The notes under the pieces are model-generated. The model was not told the origin of the DNA. It saw only the letters and a list, made by a program, of their open reading frames with translations, and ran no database searches. Below are positions 1-8,124 of a DNA stretch of 9,806 nucleotides, piece by piece. How positions within the stretch are numbered: the first letter of the stretch is position 1; each line of letters starts with the position of its first letter. The stretch comes from Propionibacteriaceae bacterium (GTDB lineage Bacteria > Actinomycetota > Actinomycetes > Propionibacteriales > Propionibacteriaceae): NCBI GenBank assembly GCA_003153855.1, contig PMBM01000039.1:1-9806 (forward strand). The letters are read 5' to 3'. The position numbers and the translations under genes are program-made.

Positions 1-446
1 GTGTGGCTGACGTCGGCGAGCACAGGCACGTACGTGGTGGCGGTGGCACCGGTGATGGCCGATCCGTCACGGTTCCACTGGTACGCGTACGAGACCCCCG
101 CCGGTGCCCATCCGGCGACAGCTGCGGTCAGGGTCGAGCCGACCGTCGCCGTACCGGTGATCGTCACGGTCCCGGCGGTGACGTGCGGGTTGACCACGGC
201 TGCCGTGGGCAGGGAGGTGCTCGTCTGATCGGCGAGACCGGACGCGTGTCCCGTGGCACGGACCGTGATCACTGCCCCCAGCTGAGCAGACGTGAGCGTG
301 AGGGACGTCGTCGTCGCCCCTCCGATCGCCACGTTGTCGGCGTACCACTGCCACGAGACCGAGTCCGTGGCCGGCGTCCATGCCGGCAGCGACGCCGTCA
401 GCGTCGTCCCCACCACAGCCGAGCCCGAGATCGTGGGCGCGGGCGT
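1..446 (-). repeat. Tandem Ig-like repeats at the C-terminal end of the giant protein
   Basis: Residues 2031-2114 (bases 446-195) and residues 2118 onward (bases 185-1) are two copies of one Ig-like module. Matching landmarks are SGSAVVGTTLTA / TGTATVGSTLTA, then WTPA / WAPA, then WQWYADNVAIGGAT / YQWNRDGSAITGAT. The second copy is cut at the window edge, so the total number is unknown. Such repeats are common stalk modules in large actinobacterial surface proteins. The copies are similar in protein but diverged in DNA, so they are old duplications. Confidence 0.8.
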
Positions 447-3400
447 GTTCGTGAAGGTGCCGGTGGCGGTGGTGGTGAAGGTCCAGACGTCGGGCGTCGC
501 GATCGGGTTGCCGACGAGATCGGTCACTGCGGTGGAGATGCTCACCACGTACGCCATGCTGGCGAGCAGTGGCGCAGCCGGGGTCAGGGTCACCGTGGAT
601 CCGTTGACCGTACGGGTGGCCGTCACGTCCGTGGACGCAGTGCTGGCGTACAGCCGTACAGAGGTCGCGGTGATGCTGCTCGGGTCCACGGCCTCGCTGA
701 AGCCGATCGTGACTGTTGTGCCGATGGCCACGCCGGTGGTTCCGGGGGCGGGCGTGCGTCCGGTGATCACCGGCGGCGTCTGGTCGGAAAGAACCGAGTA
801 GCCCACCGTGACCGAGGCCAGCTCTGGGGTCGCCCCGATGTCGCTGGTGACGGCATCTGCCCGGTACTGCATGTACCGTCCACGCGTCGTGACGTCGGCG
901 CCGTTCTGGATCTCGGTGAAGGCGGTCCACGTGCTGTCAGGGACCGCGGTGTCGCCGGTACGGACGCTGAGGGTCAGTCCTGTGCTGGTCGGCGTGGCGC
1001 CGGTCCATGTGAACGTACCCCAGTCGGCTCGAGCGCCGGCATCGTGGATCCGGGAGAGGAAGCTGCCGCTCTGGGCGTACGGCGTCAGCCGCATCCAGTC
1101 GACCGCGAGGGCGGTGCCACCGGCGCTGAGGTCGCTGACCGCCGGTTCCATCTCACCGGTGACCGTCGCGCTCACGGTGGCCACCACAGTGCCGTCGATC
1201 GAGAACACGACGCTGTCGGCGAGCCAGTCGATCCTGTAGCGGTGCTGCGAGCCGAGGTAGCTCGCGCCCAGGTCCACCTCGTGGACACCGCCGCTGCCGT
1301 TGACCCGGGCCCACAGCGAGCCACCACTGGAGGTGCTGAAGATCGCCCAGCGCTGGGCGACGAAGTCGGCGGCGAAGCCGGCGTGCTCGTTCGCGGTGCC
1401 GCTGAAGGTTGCGCCGAAGTCCACCGAGCGCCCGGAGGTGTAGGTGGCGTCGGTACGCAGCAGGCTCCCGTCCACTCGCACCTGCCCGCCGGTGACGGCG
1501 CTTCCGCCGGTGCCTGCGCTCCACTGCGTACTGGTCCAGCCGCTGGGCAGACTCGTCCCGTCGAACTCGGCACCCATGCTCGGGGCCAGGATGACCTCGC
1601 CACCGCTGGTGTTCGACACGTACGTGCTCGTGCCGGTGGCGCCGGCCGTGAAGTCGGCCACTGTGTCGTCGGTGGCCGCCGGCAACGGCAAGGTGAAGCT
1701 CGCCGGGGCGCTGGCCAGGGCGGGCCAGGTCGTGGCGTTGGTGTAGGCATCGGCGGAGGTCACGCGGTAGTAGATCGTGCTGGCGACACCAGGAATGGTG
1801 AGTGCGTGCGTGGTCGTCAGCGTGCCGTCGACCTGCGAGGAGGAGAGCTGGTTGGCGGCGCTGCCGAAGTCGACCCGCGACGTGCTCGGCTCGTCGGTGG
1901 TCCAGGTGATCGCCACCGTGCCGTTCCCGTTGGCCGCCGCGTGCGTGTTGGTGATCACGGGGCCCGTGGTGTCCGTGCCGTACGTGGCGGTGTAGCTACC
2001 GGTGCCGGTCGTGAACACCTTGTACGCCACGCCCTTGACCGTGCGGGTCTCGGTGGGCACTGAGACACCGTTGAGGGTGAGCGACTGCAGCGTGCCGTTG
2101 CTCCCCTGGGCCGGCAGCATGGCCTCCAGCCCGTTCGCCCCGGTTCCCCGCGTGATGCTGAAGGTGAGCTTGTTCCCGCTCATGGCGAGGTTGTCGAACG
2201 AGGACGCGTTGCGGCCGTCGGTCCAGGTGAGCAGCTGCTTGGCCGAGATCACCGGAACACCCCGTGCCTTGGCGGCGGCGATGATCTGTGCGTTGATCGC
2301 CTCGCTGTTGCCGTCACTGTGGATGTTGGCGACGAACGTCCCGTAGTAGCCCTGGTTGATCGCGGCGTCCATCAAGGCGATCGCGGTCTGAGGGTAGGTC
2401 TGCAGCGACTCGTCGGTCATCTGCGTGGTGGCCTGGTACACGTCGATCAGCTGGCCATCGCTGGTGGAGAAGCGTTGCGCGAAGCCGGATCCGGTGAACA
2501 GGCCCGGCCGGTCGGCCACCCAGCTTCCCGGCCAGTAGTAGTAGTCGGTGTCCAGGTGGATCCCTGCTTGCGTCTGCACCTCTGGAATCGTCGTGTAGTC
2601 GCTCCAGGAGACGCAGTGGTTCCGGATGGTTGCCGACGGCACCAGGTCCGGGTACCTGCTCGCCAGTGCAGCGAGCTGGGTGGAGAGCTGGTCCGCGTAC
2701 TGCGAGGCAGTGGGGCTTTCACACCCGGTGTCGGTGTGCAGCGCGATCTCGAACCCCTTGTCCTCATACGCCTTGGCCTGGGCATCGGTCAGGGAGTTGG
2801 CGGAGAAGAGGTAGGTCGTGGAGCGGATGCACGCCCAGTCGGCCACCGAGCAGCCGGCAGGGCTGGCGGCGATCTCCTGGTCCATACGAGCGGCGGCGGA
2901 GGCGTTTGAGCCGGCGTCGTGGTTGTCGGCGGTCATCACGATGGCGGCCACCTCGCCGCTGGGCAGATACCAGAACCGGGGAAGCGGGAGCGAGTCGAGA
3001 GTGCTCGCTGTCACGACATTGGCGAGCAGGCGTTGCTGCTCGTCGGCCTGCGGGATGTCGACCTTGGTCATGTCGACGTAGTCAGGCTGCGAGTCGCCGG
3101 CTGCAGCGCCGTAGTAGAGGTCGTCGCTGCGGTTCGGGCCGTCCTGCCCGTCGCGGTTCTGGTTGATCCACGCGGGGTTGCCCTGCCGTGTCTTGACGAC
3201 CGAACCTGCCAGGTCGTACGTGAACGCGGCGGCCGAACCGCCCGCTCCACCGACGCTGCGGAGGGTGACCGCGGGGTGGCCAGTGGCGGTGCTGGCGTTG
3301 CTGTACAGCTCAGCGACCACCTGGGTGCCGACCTGGGGCGTGTACAGGTCCGCTGTCCCGTGGAACTGCATGGTCGAGCTGACGATCCCTTCGCCCGGCG

Positions 3401-6400
3401 CGGTGCTGGTGTCGACCTTGATGTAGCCCTCAGACAGGGTGCCCGTGGTCAAGGACAGGCCGAGGAGTCCGGTGAGCCGGGGGTCCGGACGTATCGCGAT
3501 CAGGTGGCCACCTGCTGTGACCCAGGTGGTCAGAGCAGTCACCTGGTCAAGGGTCAGGGTGGTCTCGCCCAGCACGACCGTCGTGTAGGGCGCCAGCCCG
3601 GACGTCGTGAGTGCCGACGTGGTGCCGGACGTGAACAGGTTCAAGCCTTCGGCGCGAAGGATCTCCTTGAGGTACGAGTCGTACGTGCCGGTGCCGGTGG
3701 CCACCAGCACCGGGCCGCCAGGGCCGTTGTTCGGGTCGGTACGTGGCGCCTGTGCAATTGCCGTCGTGAAGGACCACACGTAGTCCGATGCCAGCGTGTT
3801 GCCGGCAAGGTCGGCCACCCCGCCGGGACCTCCGAGGATCCTGACGGTGTACGTCGCGTGGTTCTCCAGCGACGAGACGGGGTCGATCGTCACGGTGCGA
3901 GTGGCTCCGGTGTAGGTCACCGTGGCCGGTACGACCGCGCCCTGGGAGTCCTTCAGGATGGCCGTGGATGCGCTGATGCTCGTGGCGTCCAGCGCCTCGC
4001 CGAACGTGGCGGTGAGGTTGGCGGTGGTCGAGATGGCTGCGGCGTTGGCCACCGGAACCGTGCTCACGACCGCGGGCGGCGTGGTGTCCGCGCCGACCGT
4101 CGTGGAGAACAGCACGTCGACCAGGTAGTTCGACGAGCCGGACGCCTGGGTCGGGAAGGCTGTCGAGCTGCCCAGCGTGTAGAGGCCGTTCGGCCCGTTG
4201 GGTCCGTTCTCGTCGTCCTTCAACGCGCTCAGAGGCGGGTTGTCGACCGAGGCGTAGGTGAACCCGTTACCGTCCGCATAATGACCCTTGGGTGCGTGGT
4301 AGGACGCCACGTAGGTGGTGTTGGCTGCAACGGCGACCGGTGCGGTGAAGGTCACGTCCTGCCACCCGGTGCTGCTCTCCCCGGTGAACACGGCGCTGGC
4401 GAGGTTGGTGCCGCCGGCGGACCACAGCGAGCCGGTGTGGGTCCCTGTGTTGTCTGCCGTCTTGTAGAACCGGACGCCGGTGATGTACCCGGCGGTGCTG
4501 GAGCGGAACTTCACCCCCACCTCGATCGAGCTGCTGTCCGGGTCCTGGAGGTAGACAGGCTCGTTGCTGAGGATCGAGCAGGGACTGCTCTGGCCGCAGA
4601 TCCGAGCTGTGACGGTGATGGCGCGGGCCACTTCGACGCCGAGGTTGGCGCTGTCGTCCGCGGCCCGCACATGGATGGTGGTGGTTCCCGGGGCGGCGAT
4701 GAAGGTGTAGCTCCAGTTGTCACGGCCGCTGGCCGGATGCCAGACCACACCATCGGTGGACACCTCGACGACGCCCACGGCACCGCCGATGTCACTGGCC
4801 GTGCCCGTCACCGTGACCGGGCCGGCGGGCACGGAGGCACCGTTCGCCGGGGACGTGATCGTCACTGTCGGCGGCGTGGTGTCGGTGGACTTGTCGGCTG
4901 CCACGAGGCCGGCCTGCAGTGTGCTCGGCTGTGCTCCCATGTCGGCGAGCAGGTTGACGGTGGCCTGCTGCATGGCGGGGTCAGGGCTGCTGTTGGTCTG
5001 GGTGCTGGTGCGGTCGTGGTGGCTGTCCAGCCCCCACGCCCACTGCACGGTGCCGGCGCCGAACACCAGCCCGCCGTTGGATGACCGGTACAGGCTGAGA
5101 TGGTGCTGGTCGACGCCGGCGAAGGTGGAGACCGCATTGGTCGAGGACAGCAACACCCGGCCTGCCGGGTACCAGGCCATGTACTGCTCGTACTGCGGGC
5201 TCCACTCGTAGCCGAGCGTGCCCGACGTGAGCGTGACCGACTGACCGGCGGTCAAGTTGGCGACGGCGGTGTTGCGCCAGAACCTCAGTGACGCATAGTC
5301 GCTGGGAACGGTGATGGCGGACGTGTTGTCGCGCCAGCTGATCTGGCCAGTCAGAGCGTTCTCCGGGTGGCCGATCGTCGAGGTCAGCCCGTCATTCGTG
5401 GACTCCCGCCACAGGCCCGTCCATTGGCCGCTCGGGTCGCACTGGAAGTTCAGATAGCACCGGCGATGCTCCCCTTCGGGGCTGGGAGCGAGGCTGCCCT
5501 CCTTGTACACGACCATCGTCCGCTGGTCGCCCGCCGACCCGAGCAACGAGTCCTCGTAGCGGATGCGCCAGTACACCTCGTTGCCGCTGAAGAAGGCGAG
5601 GTTCACGCCGTGCGCCCGAGCGTTCTCCACGGAGTCGCGCTGAGCCTGCGACCAGTACTCGTCATGACCCGACGACATGAACACCCGGTGGTCGAGCAAC
5701 CTCTCCGGATGGAGCCCGGTGTCGATGTGCGTGGTGTAGCTCACGTCGTAGCCGTTGCTCTCCAACCAGCGCAACATCGGGTACTCGGAGTTGAACAAGA
5801 AGTTCTCCAGCTCGCCTCCCCGGGTCGCGAAGGGCCGGTTGTAGCTCAGCTTCCAGGCGTTCCCGTCCCCACCGTTCGCGCTGTCATAGGCGTTGAAGCC
5901 GCCATAGGGGTTGTACGCCTGCCAGGTGGTGTCGGAGGTCTGCACAAGAATGTCGGAATGCCCAGTGTCGTCGCGGACGACGAAGGCGATGTGGCTGGCC
6001 TTGGCGTGGTCGGCGGTGCGAGTCAGTCTGGCGACATAGATCCCGGACACGGCTCCGCTCGGCACCGGCCAGGAGGCCGTCACGGCCCAGTTGCCGCAGT
6101 CGAGGAGCCGAAAGCCCGTGGGATCGGTCAGGGTGCAGGCGGGCTGAGCTGGCTGGGTGATCGCGGTCGGGTCGATGCTGCCGACGAGCCGAGCGCCGTC
6201 GCCGCCGTAGTAGCCCAACCGGTAGATGTCGATCCGGTAGCTCGCCGGGGTCGTGGACCCGGTGACTGTGGTGTCGTCGATCTTGAAGTGGACACTCTCG
6301 CCGGGCGCGGCGCTCATCTGCGTGGCGAACCCCTGCAGGGTGGGGTCACCCGCTCCCGTGACGTCCCACTCGGAGGCGGGGTTCCCCGTGAGGGCGTTCT

Positions 6401-6536
6401 CCGCGACGATCCTGTTCGAGGCCGCGTAGGCCGGCTTGGCCGCCACGGTCAGGACTAGGGCTGCGGCCACCAGGACCGGTGCCAGCAGCAGGCTTGTGGC
6501 ACGCCGAACATGCCGCCAGGAATTCGAGTTCGCCAT
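1..6536 (-). CDS. Giant secreted multidomain protein: N,N-dimethylformamidase beta-like domain, DUF4082-like, NodB-like and Ig-like modules (partial, C-terminus off window)
   Basis: One frame stays open from ATG at 6536 to base 1 (2,178 whole codons) and continues outside. Residues 1-38 form a signal peptide: basic start, hydrophobic core, AYA cleavage site. Modules I read, in order: N,N-dimethylformamidase beta C-terminal-like domain, about 40-540 (RLGYYGG 106-112, GHDEYW 290-295, GNEVYW 318-323); Ig-like 552-645; DUF4082-like 646-812; SbsA-type Big_5 Ig 817-926; GATase/ThuA-like 940-1030; NodB-deacetylase-like about 1185-1440; purple-acid-phosphatase-N/FnIII-like 1521-1600; concanavalin/LamG-like 1655-1820; second Big_5 1918-2022; tandem Ig repeats from 2031. 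Ig-type modules begin with D-x-T-P-P-like linkers (552, 817, 1522, 1918). The weak SD GGGGGA lies five bases before ATG. It is probably an extracellular or wall-associated enzyme or adhesin; substrate unknown. Domain names come from remembered family features, not a search. Amidase activity is unproven and I could not assign the iron ligands. Confidence 0.9.
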   Translation of the reverse strand, partial: MANSNSWRHVRRATSLLLAPVLVAAALVLTVAAKPAYAASNRIVAENALTGNPASEWDVTGAGDPTLQGFATQMSAAPGESVHFKIDDTTVTGSTTPASYRIDIYRLGYYGGDGARLVGSIDPTAITQPAQPACTLTDPTGFRLLDCGNWAVTASWPVPSGAVSGIYVARLTRTADHAKASHIAFVVRDDTGHSDILVQTSDTTWQAYNPYGGFNAYDSANGGDGNAWKLSYNRPFATRGGELENFLFNSEYPMLRWLESNGYDVSYTTHIDTGLHPERLLDHRVFMSSGHDEYWSQAQRDSVENARAHGVNLAFFSGNEVYWRIRYEDSLLGSAGDQRTMVVYKEGSLAPSPEGEHRRCYLNFQCDPSGQWTGLWRESTNDGLTSTIGHPENALTGQISWRDNTSAITVPSDYASLRFWRNTAVANLTAGQSVTLTSGTLGYEWSPQYEQYMAWYPAGRVLLSSTNAVSTFAGVDQHHLSLYRSSNGGLVFGAGTVQWAWGLDSHHDRTSTQTNSSPDPAMQQATVNLLADMGAQPSTLQAGLVAADKSTDTTPPTVTITSPANGASVPAGPVTVTGTASDIGGAVGVVEVSTDGVVWHPASGRDNWSYTFIAAPGTTTIHVRAADDSANLGVEVARAITVTARICGQSSPCSILSNEPVYLQDPDSSSIEVGVKFRSSTAGYITGVRFYKTADNTGTHTGSLWSAGGTNLASAVFTGESSTGWQDVTFTAPVAVAANTTYVASYHAPKGHYADGNGFTYASVDNPPLSALKDDENGPNGPNGLYTLGSSTAFPTQASGSSNYLVDVLFSTTVGADTTPPAVVSTVPVANAAAISTTANLTATFGEALDATSISASTAILKDSQGAVVPATVTYTGATRTVTIDPVSSLENHATYTVRILGGPGGVADLAGNTLASDYVWSFTTAIAQAPRTDPNNGPGGPVLVATGTGTYDSYLKEILRAEGLNLFTSGTTSALTTSGLAPYTTVVLGETTLTLDQVTALTTWVTAGGHLIAIRPDPRLTGLLGLSLTTGTLSEGYIKVDTSTAPGEGIVSSTMQFHGTADLYTPQVGTQVVAELYSNASTATGHPAVTLRSVGGAGGSAAAFTYDLAGSVVKTRQGNPAWINQNRDGQDGPNRSDDLYYGAAAGDSQPDYVDMTKVDIPQADEQQRLLANVVTASTLDSLPLPRFWYLPSGEVAAIVMTADNHDAGSNASAAARMDQEIAASPAGCSVADWACIRSTTYLFSANSLTDAQAKAYEDKGFEIALHTDTGCESPTASQYADQLSTQLAALASRYPDLVPSATIRNHCVSWSDYTTIPEVQTQAGIHLDTDYYYWPGSWVADRPGLFTGSGFAQRFSTSDGQLIDVYQATTQMTDESLQTYPQTAIALMDAAINQGYYGTFVANIHSDGNSEAINAQIIAAAKARGVPVISAKQLLTWTDGRNASSFDNLAMSGNKLTFSITRGTGANGLEAMLPAQGSNGTLQSLTLNGVSVPTETRTVKGVAYKVFTTGTGSYTATYGTDTTGPVITNTHAAANGNGTVAITWTTDEPSTSRVDFGSAANQLSSSQVDGTLTTTHALTIPGVASTIYYRVTSADAYTNATTWPALASAPASFTLPLPAATDDTVADFTAGATGTSTYVSNTSGGEVILAPSMGAEFDGTSLPSGWTSTQWSAGTGGSAVTGGQVRVDGSLLRTDATYTSGRSVDFGATFSGTANEHAGFAADFVAQRWAIFSTSSGGSLWARVNGSGGVHEVDLGASYLGSQHRYRIDWLADSVVFSIDGTVVATVSATVTGEMEPAVSDLSAGGTALAVDWMRLTPYAQSGSFLSRIHDAGARADWGTFTWTGATPTSTGLTLSVRTGDTAVPDSTWTAFTEIQNGADVTTRGRYMQYRADAVTSDIGATPELASVTVGYSVLSDQTPPVITGRTPAPGTTGVAIGTTVTIGFSEAVDPSSITATSVRLYASTASTDVTATRTVNGSTVTLTPAAPLLASMAYVVSISTAVTDLVGNPIATPDVWTFTTTATGTFTNTPAPTISGSAVVGTTLTASLPAWTPATDSVSWQWYADNVAIGGATTTSLTLTSAQLGAVITVRATGHASGLADQTSTSLPTAAVVNPHVTAGTVTITGTATVGSTLTAAVAGWAPAGVSYAYQWNRDGSAITGATATTYVPVLADVSH

Positions 6537-6556
6537 TGTGATCCCCCAAGATCACA
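6537..6556 (-). promoter_or_regulatory. Start-proximal hairpin with the Shine-Dalgarno in its loop
   Basis: On the mRNA (minus) strand, arms UGUGAUC and GAUCACA pair perfectly over 7 bp around the loop UUGGGG. The last arm base directly precedes the AUG of the giant gene. The only purine-rich ribosome binding signal (GGGGGA) lies in the loop and the first arm positions. Folding would place the SD in an exposed loop but pack the bases next to AUG into a stem. This could modulate translation. The pairing is seen directly; the function is inferred. Confidence 0.5.
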
Positions 6557-6577
6557 GTCGACCCTCATTACGTAAGT

Positions 6578-6599
6578 CCGTCGCCTTTGGCGTTCTCGG
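6578..6599 (-). other. Leader hairpin upstream of the giant gene
   Basis: In the predicted 5' leader on the minus strand, CGCC-AAA-GGCG forms a 4-bp stem. An outer CCG/CGG pairs across a small internal loop (AGAA opposite A). It lies about 45 bases upstream of the start codon. It matches no riboswitch class I can recognise, and may simply be leader structure. Confidence 0.3.
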
Positions 6600-6637
6600 C
6601 AATGCGGTGCAACTGATGTGTGTCCCCTCTGGCCCGG

Positions 6638-6643
6638 AGTATA
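6638..6643 (-). promoter_or_regulatory. Candidate -10 box (TATACT) for the giant gene
   Basis: The minus strand reads TATACT, five of six matches to the actinobacterial housekeeping -10 consensus, in the intergenic region upstream of the giant gene. No good -35 lies 16-19 bases upstream (GCCTGC at 17). Transcription would begin near 6631, leaving a leader of about 95 bases that includes both hairpins. A second weaker -10-like sequence, TATTCT, lies at 6681-6676. Confidence 0.35.
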
Positions 6644-6806
6644 CGACTTCGGCACCGACCGCAGGCGGATCGCGAAGAATAGTCGAAATTGAACCGCGCG
6701 CCCCGGCGCCCCGCCCGTGAGGATCGAAATCCGCGGGGATCTGGGTCCCCGGGTGCCGGGCGATGGTCGCTCATGCCGCTCACAGGCCATGCCAGGACCG
6801 CGGCCC

Positions 6807-6812
6807 TATGCT
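6807..6812 (+). promoter_or_regulatory. Candidate -10 box (TATGCT) of a leaderless transcript
   Basis: TATGCT ends six bases before the GTG at 6819. That places the expected transcription start on, or within a base of, the G of that GTG. This geometry is typical of leaderless actinobacterial genes, which often lack a clear -35; none is seen here. No convincing SD precedes 6819, which fits. Confidence 0.45.
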
Positions 6813-6818
6813 GCCGGG

Positions 6819-7616
6819 GTGCCGCACAGCCCTCGCCTCGCCAGGTCCTGGTCGTCCACCGCCGTACGGGTCGCAGAGATCACGGCGACCTTCTGGCTCG
6901 TCAAAGGGCTGTCGACCGCGCTGGGGGAGTCGCTCTCGGACTACCTCGTGCTCGCGATCAGTCCCGTGGTCGCTGTGCTGCTGGGCTTCGCGGGGTTCGT
7001 CGTAGCGCTGGCCATCCAGCTGAGCAGGGGCCGCTATCGCGCGTGGGCCTACTGGCTCGCCGTGGTCATGGTGGGGGTGTTCGGGACGATGGCCGCCGAC
7101 GTCGTCCATGTAGCCCTCGGGGTCGCGTACCTCGTCTCGAGCGTGGGCTACGCCGCGGTGCTCGCCGTGGTCTTCCTCACCTGGTGGCTCGTGGAAGGCA
7201 CGGTGTCCATGCACGGGGTCACGACCTGGCGGCGGGAGCTGTTCTACTGGGCCGCCGTCGCCGCGACGTTCGCCACAGGCACCGCCGTCGGCGACCTGAC
7301 AGCCATCACGCTTCACCTGGGCTACGCGGGGTCCATCGTGCTGTTCGCGGCGGCGATCTGCATCCCTGCGGCGGGGTACCGGTGGTTCCGCTGGAACCCG
7401 ACCGCCGCCTTCTGGATCGCGTACGTGCTCACCCGGCCGCTGGGCGCCTCCGTGGCCGACTGGACCGGGAAGCCCACCGCCGTGGGGGGCCTCGGCTGGG
7501 GCGACGGCGTGATGAGCCTGGTCTTCGCCCTTGTCATCGCTGTACTGGTCGCTCGGCTGTCGTGGCAGGATCACGCCGAGCGGGCGGCGGCCAAGGAGCT
7601 CGTGTCCGAGAAGTAG
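6819..7616 (+). CDS. Polytopic membrane protein, COG4705-like, with four repeated two-helix units
   Basis: The protein has 265 residues from GTG at 6819. I chose this start because TATGCT lies just upstream (leaderless pattern) and the conserved part begins about 17 residues later (VRVAEITATFW). An in-frame ATG at 6789 and a GTG at 6717 are alternatives. About eight hydrophobic helices fall in four pairs: near 22-66, 76-126, 141-187 and 194-247. Each pair opens with the exact pattern [FY]-W-x9-G-x4-D, ending at D41, D94, D159 and D214. The links between pairs are rich in arginine, suggesting a cytoplasmic N-terminus with the Asp end outward. Late motifs (TRPLGASVAD, GGLGWGDG) recall the uncharacterised membrane-anchored COG4705 family. 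No reaction is known. It converges on arsC with a 42-base gap and shows no functional tie to it. Confidence 0.85.
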   Translation: MPHSPRLARSWSSTAVRVAEITATFWLVKGLSTALGESLSDYLVLAISPVVAVLLGFAGFVVALAIQLSRGRYRAWAYWLAVVMVGVFGTMAADVVHVALGVAYLVSSVGYAAVLAVVFLTWWLVEGTVSMHGVTTWRRELFYWAAVAATFATGTAVGDLTAITLHLGYAGSIVLFAAAICIPAAGYRWFRWNPTAAFWIAYVLTRPLGASVADWTGKPTAVGGLGWGDGVMSLVFALVIAVLVARLSWQDHAERAAAKELVSEK

Positions 7617-7678
7617 CCCCGGCGGTGAGGCGAAGTCCCAAGCCCCTCAGCCGGCCTGTCAGGCGTGCACCACCGGGG
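7617..7678. terminator. Inverted repeat between convergent genes, possible bidirectional terminator
   Basis: CCCCGGCGGTG (7617-7627) pairs with CACCACCGGGG (7668-7678) at 10 of 11 positions, starting directly after the stop of the membrane protein gene. The 40-base loop holds the arsC stop codon and a smaller GCCTG-T-CAGGC hairpin (7654-7664). There is no T-tract on either side, so intrinsic termination is uncertain, and the right arm is also arsC coding sequence. Confidence 0.3.
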
Positions 7679-8087
7679 CGACGCCCAGCTCGGCCAGCAA
7701 GGCCAGGACTCTGCCCTTGATCTCGTCGCGGATCGGCCGTACGGAGTCGACGCCCTGTCCTGCGGGGTCGTCGAGGGTCCAGTCCACGTACCGCTTGCCG
7801 GGGTAGTACGGGCAGGTGTCGCCGCACCCCATGGTGATCACGACGTCGGAAGCCTGTAGGGCGTCGGTGGTGAGGATCTTGGGCTTCTCTGCGGAGATGT
7901 CGATGCCCTCCTCGAGCATCGCCTCACGGACGGCCGGGTTGATGCTTTCAGCCGGCGCGGATCCTGCGGAGCGCACCTCCACGGCTCCGCCCGACAGGTA
8001 CGTCGTGTACGCGGCTCCCATCTGGGACCGGCCTGCGTTGTGGACGCACACGAACAGGACGGAGGGTCGACGGTCGGGCTGGTTCAC
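7659..8087 (-). CDS. arsC: Arsenate reductase, low-molecular-weight phosphatase type
   Basis: This 142-residue cytoplasmic enzyme reduces arsenate to arsenite. The phosphatase loop C-x5-R-S is intact (C14-VHNAG-R20-S21). The aspartate loop DDPAG (residues 106-110) supplies the general acid. Two further cysteines, C88 and C92, lie in MGCGDTCP at the place where thioredoxin-coupled enzymes carry their resolving cysteines. Their 4-residue spacing differs from the 7 of the pI258 type, so the electron donor (thioredoxin, or mycothiol/mycoredoxin as expected in actinobacteria) is open. Length is normal for the family. The GTG start at 8087 is set by GAAAGG (8100-8095) seven bases upstream. It follows the ArsR fusion by 37 bases on the same strand, so the two are probably one operon. 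Confidence 0.93.
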   Translation of the reverse strand: MNQPDRRPSVLFVCVHNAGRSQMGAAYTTYLSGGAVEVRSAGSAPAESINPAVREAMLEEGIDISAEKPKILTTDALQASDVVITMGCGDTCPYYPGKRYVDWTLDDPAGQGVDSVRPIRDEIKGRVLALLAELGVAPVVHA

Positions 8088-8124
8088 AGGGATGCCTTTC
8101 GTTGTGGGTACGGAATCGGGAACG

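Noticed and set aside
3..2063. Long plus-strand open frame antisense to the giant gene
   Set aside because: Its translation is rich in Arg, Gly and His with no domain, typical of a shadow frame opposite a GC3-rich gene; the minus frame encodes coherent Ig-like and lectin-like modules.
2919..5084. Plus-strand open frame of 721 codons
   Set aside because: Low-complexity Gly/Arg/Val translation, no credible start context, and fully opposite recognisable DUF4082-like, Big_5 and NodB-like coding sequence.
5367..6458. Plus-strand open frame of 363 codons
   Set aside because: It lies opposite the dimethylformamidase-like domain, whose motifs (GHDEYW, GNEVYW) are clearly on the minus strand.
6537..6631. 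Possible c-di-GMP (GEMM) or other riboswitch in the giant gene leader
   Set aside because: A short CGCC-AAA-GGCG hairpin is present, but the conserved GEMM blocks and tetraloop-receptor layout are not recognisable; kept only as an unnamed structured leader.
6689..7720. Second plus-strand frame overlapping the membrane protein gene
   Set aside because: Arg/Gly-rich, without hydrophobic helices; the frame starting at 6819 has clean membrane helices and internal repeats.
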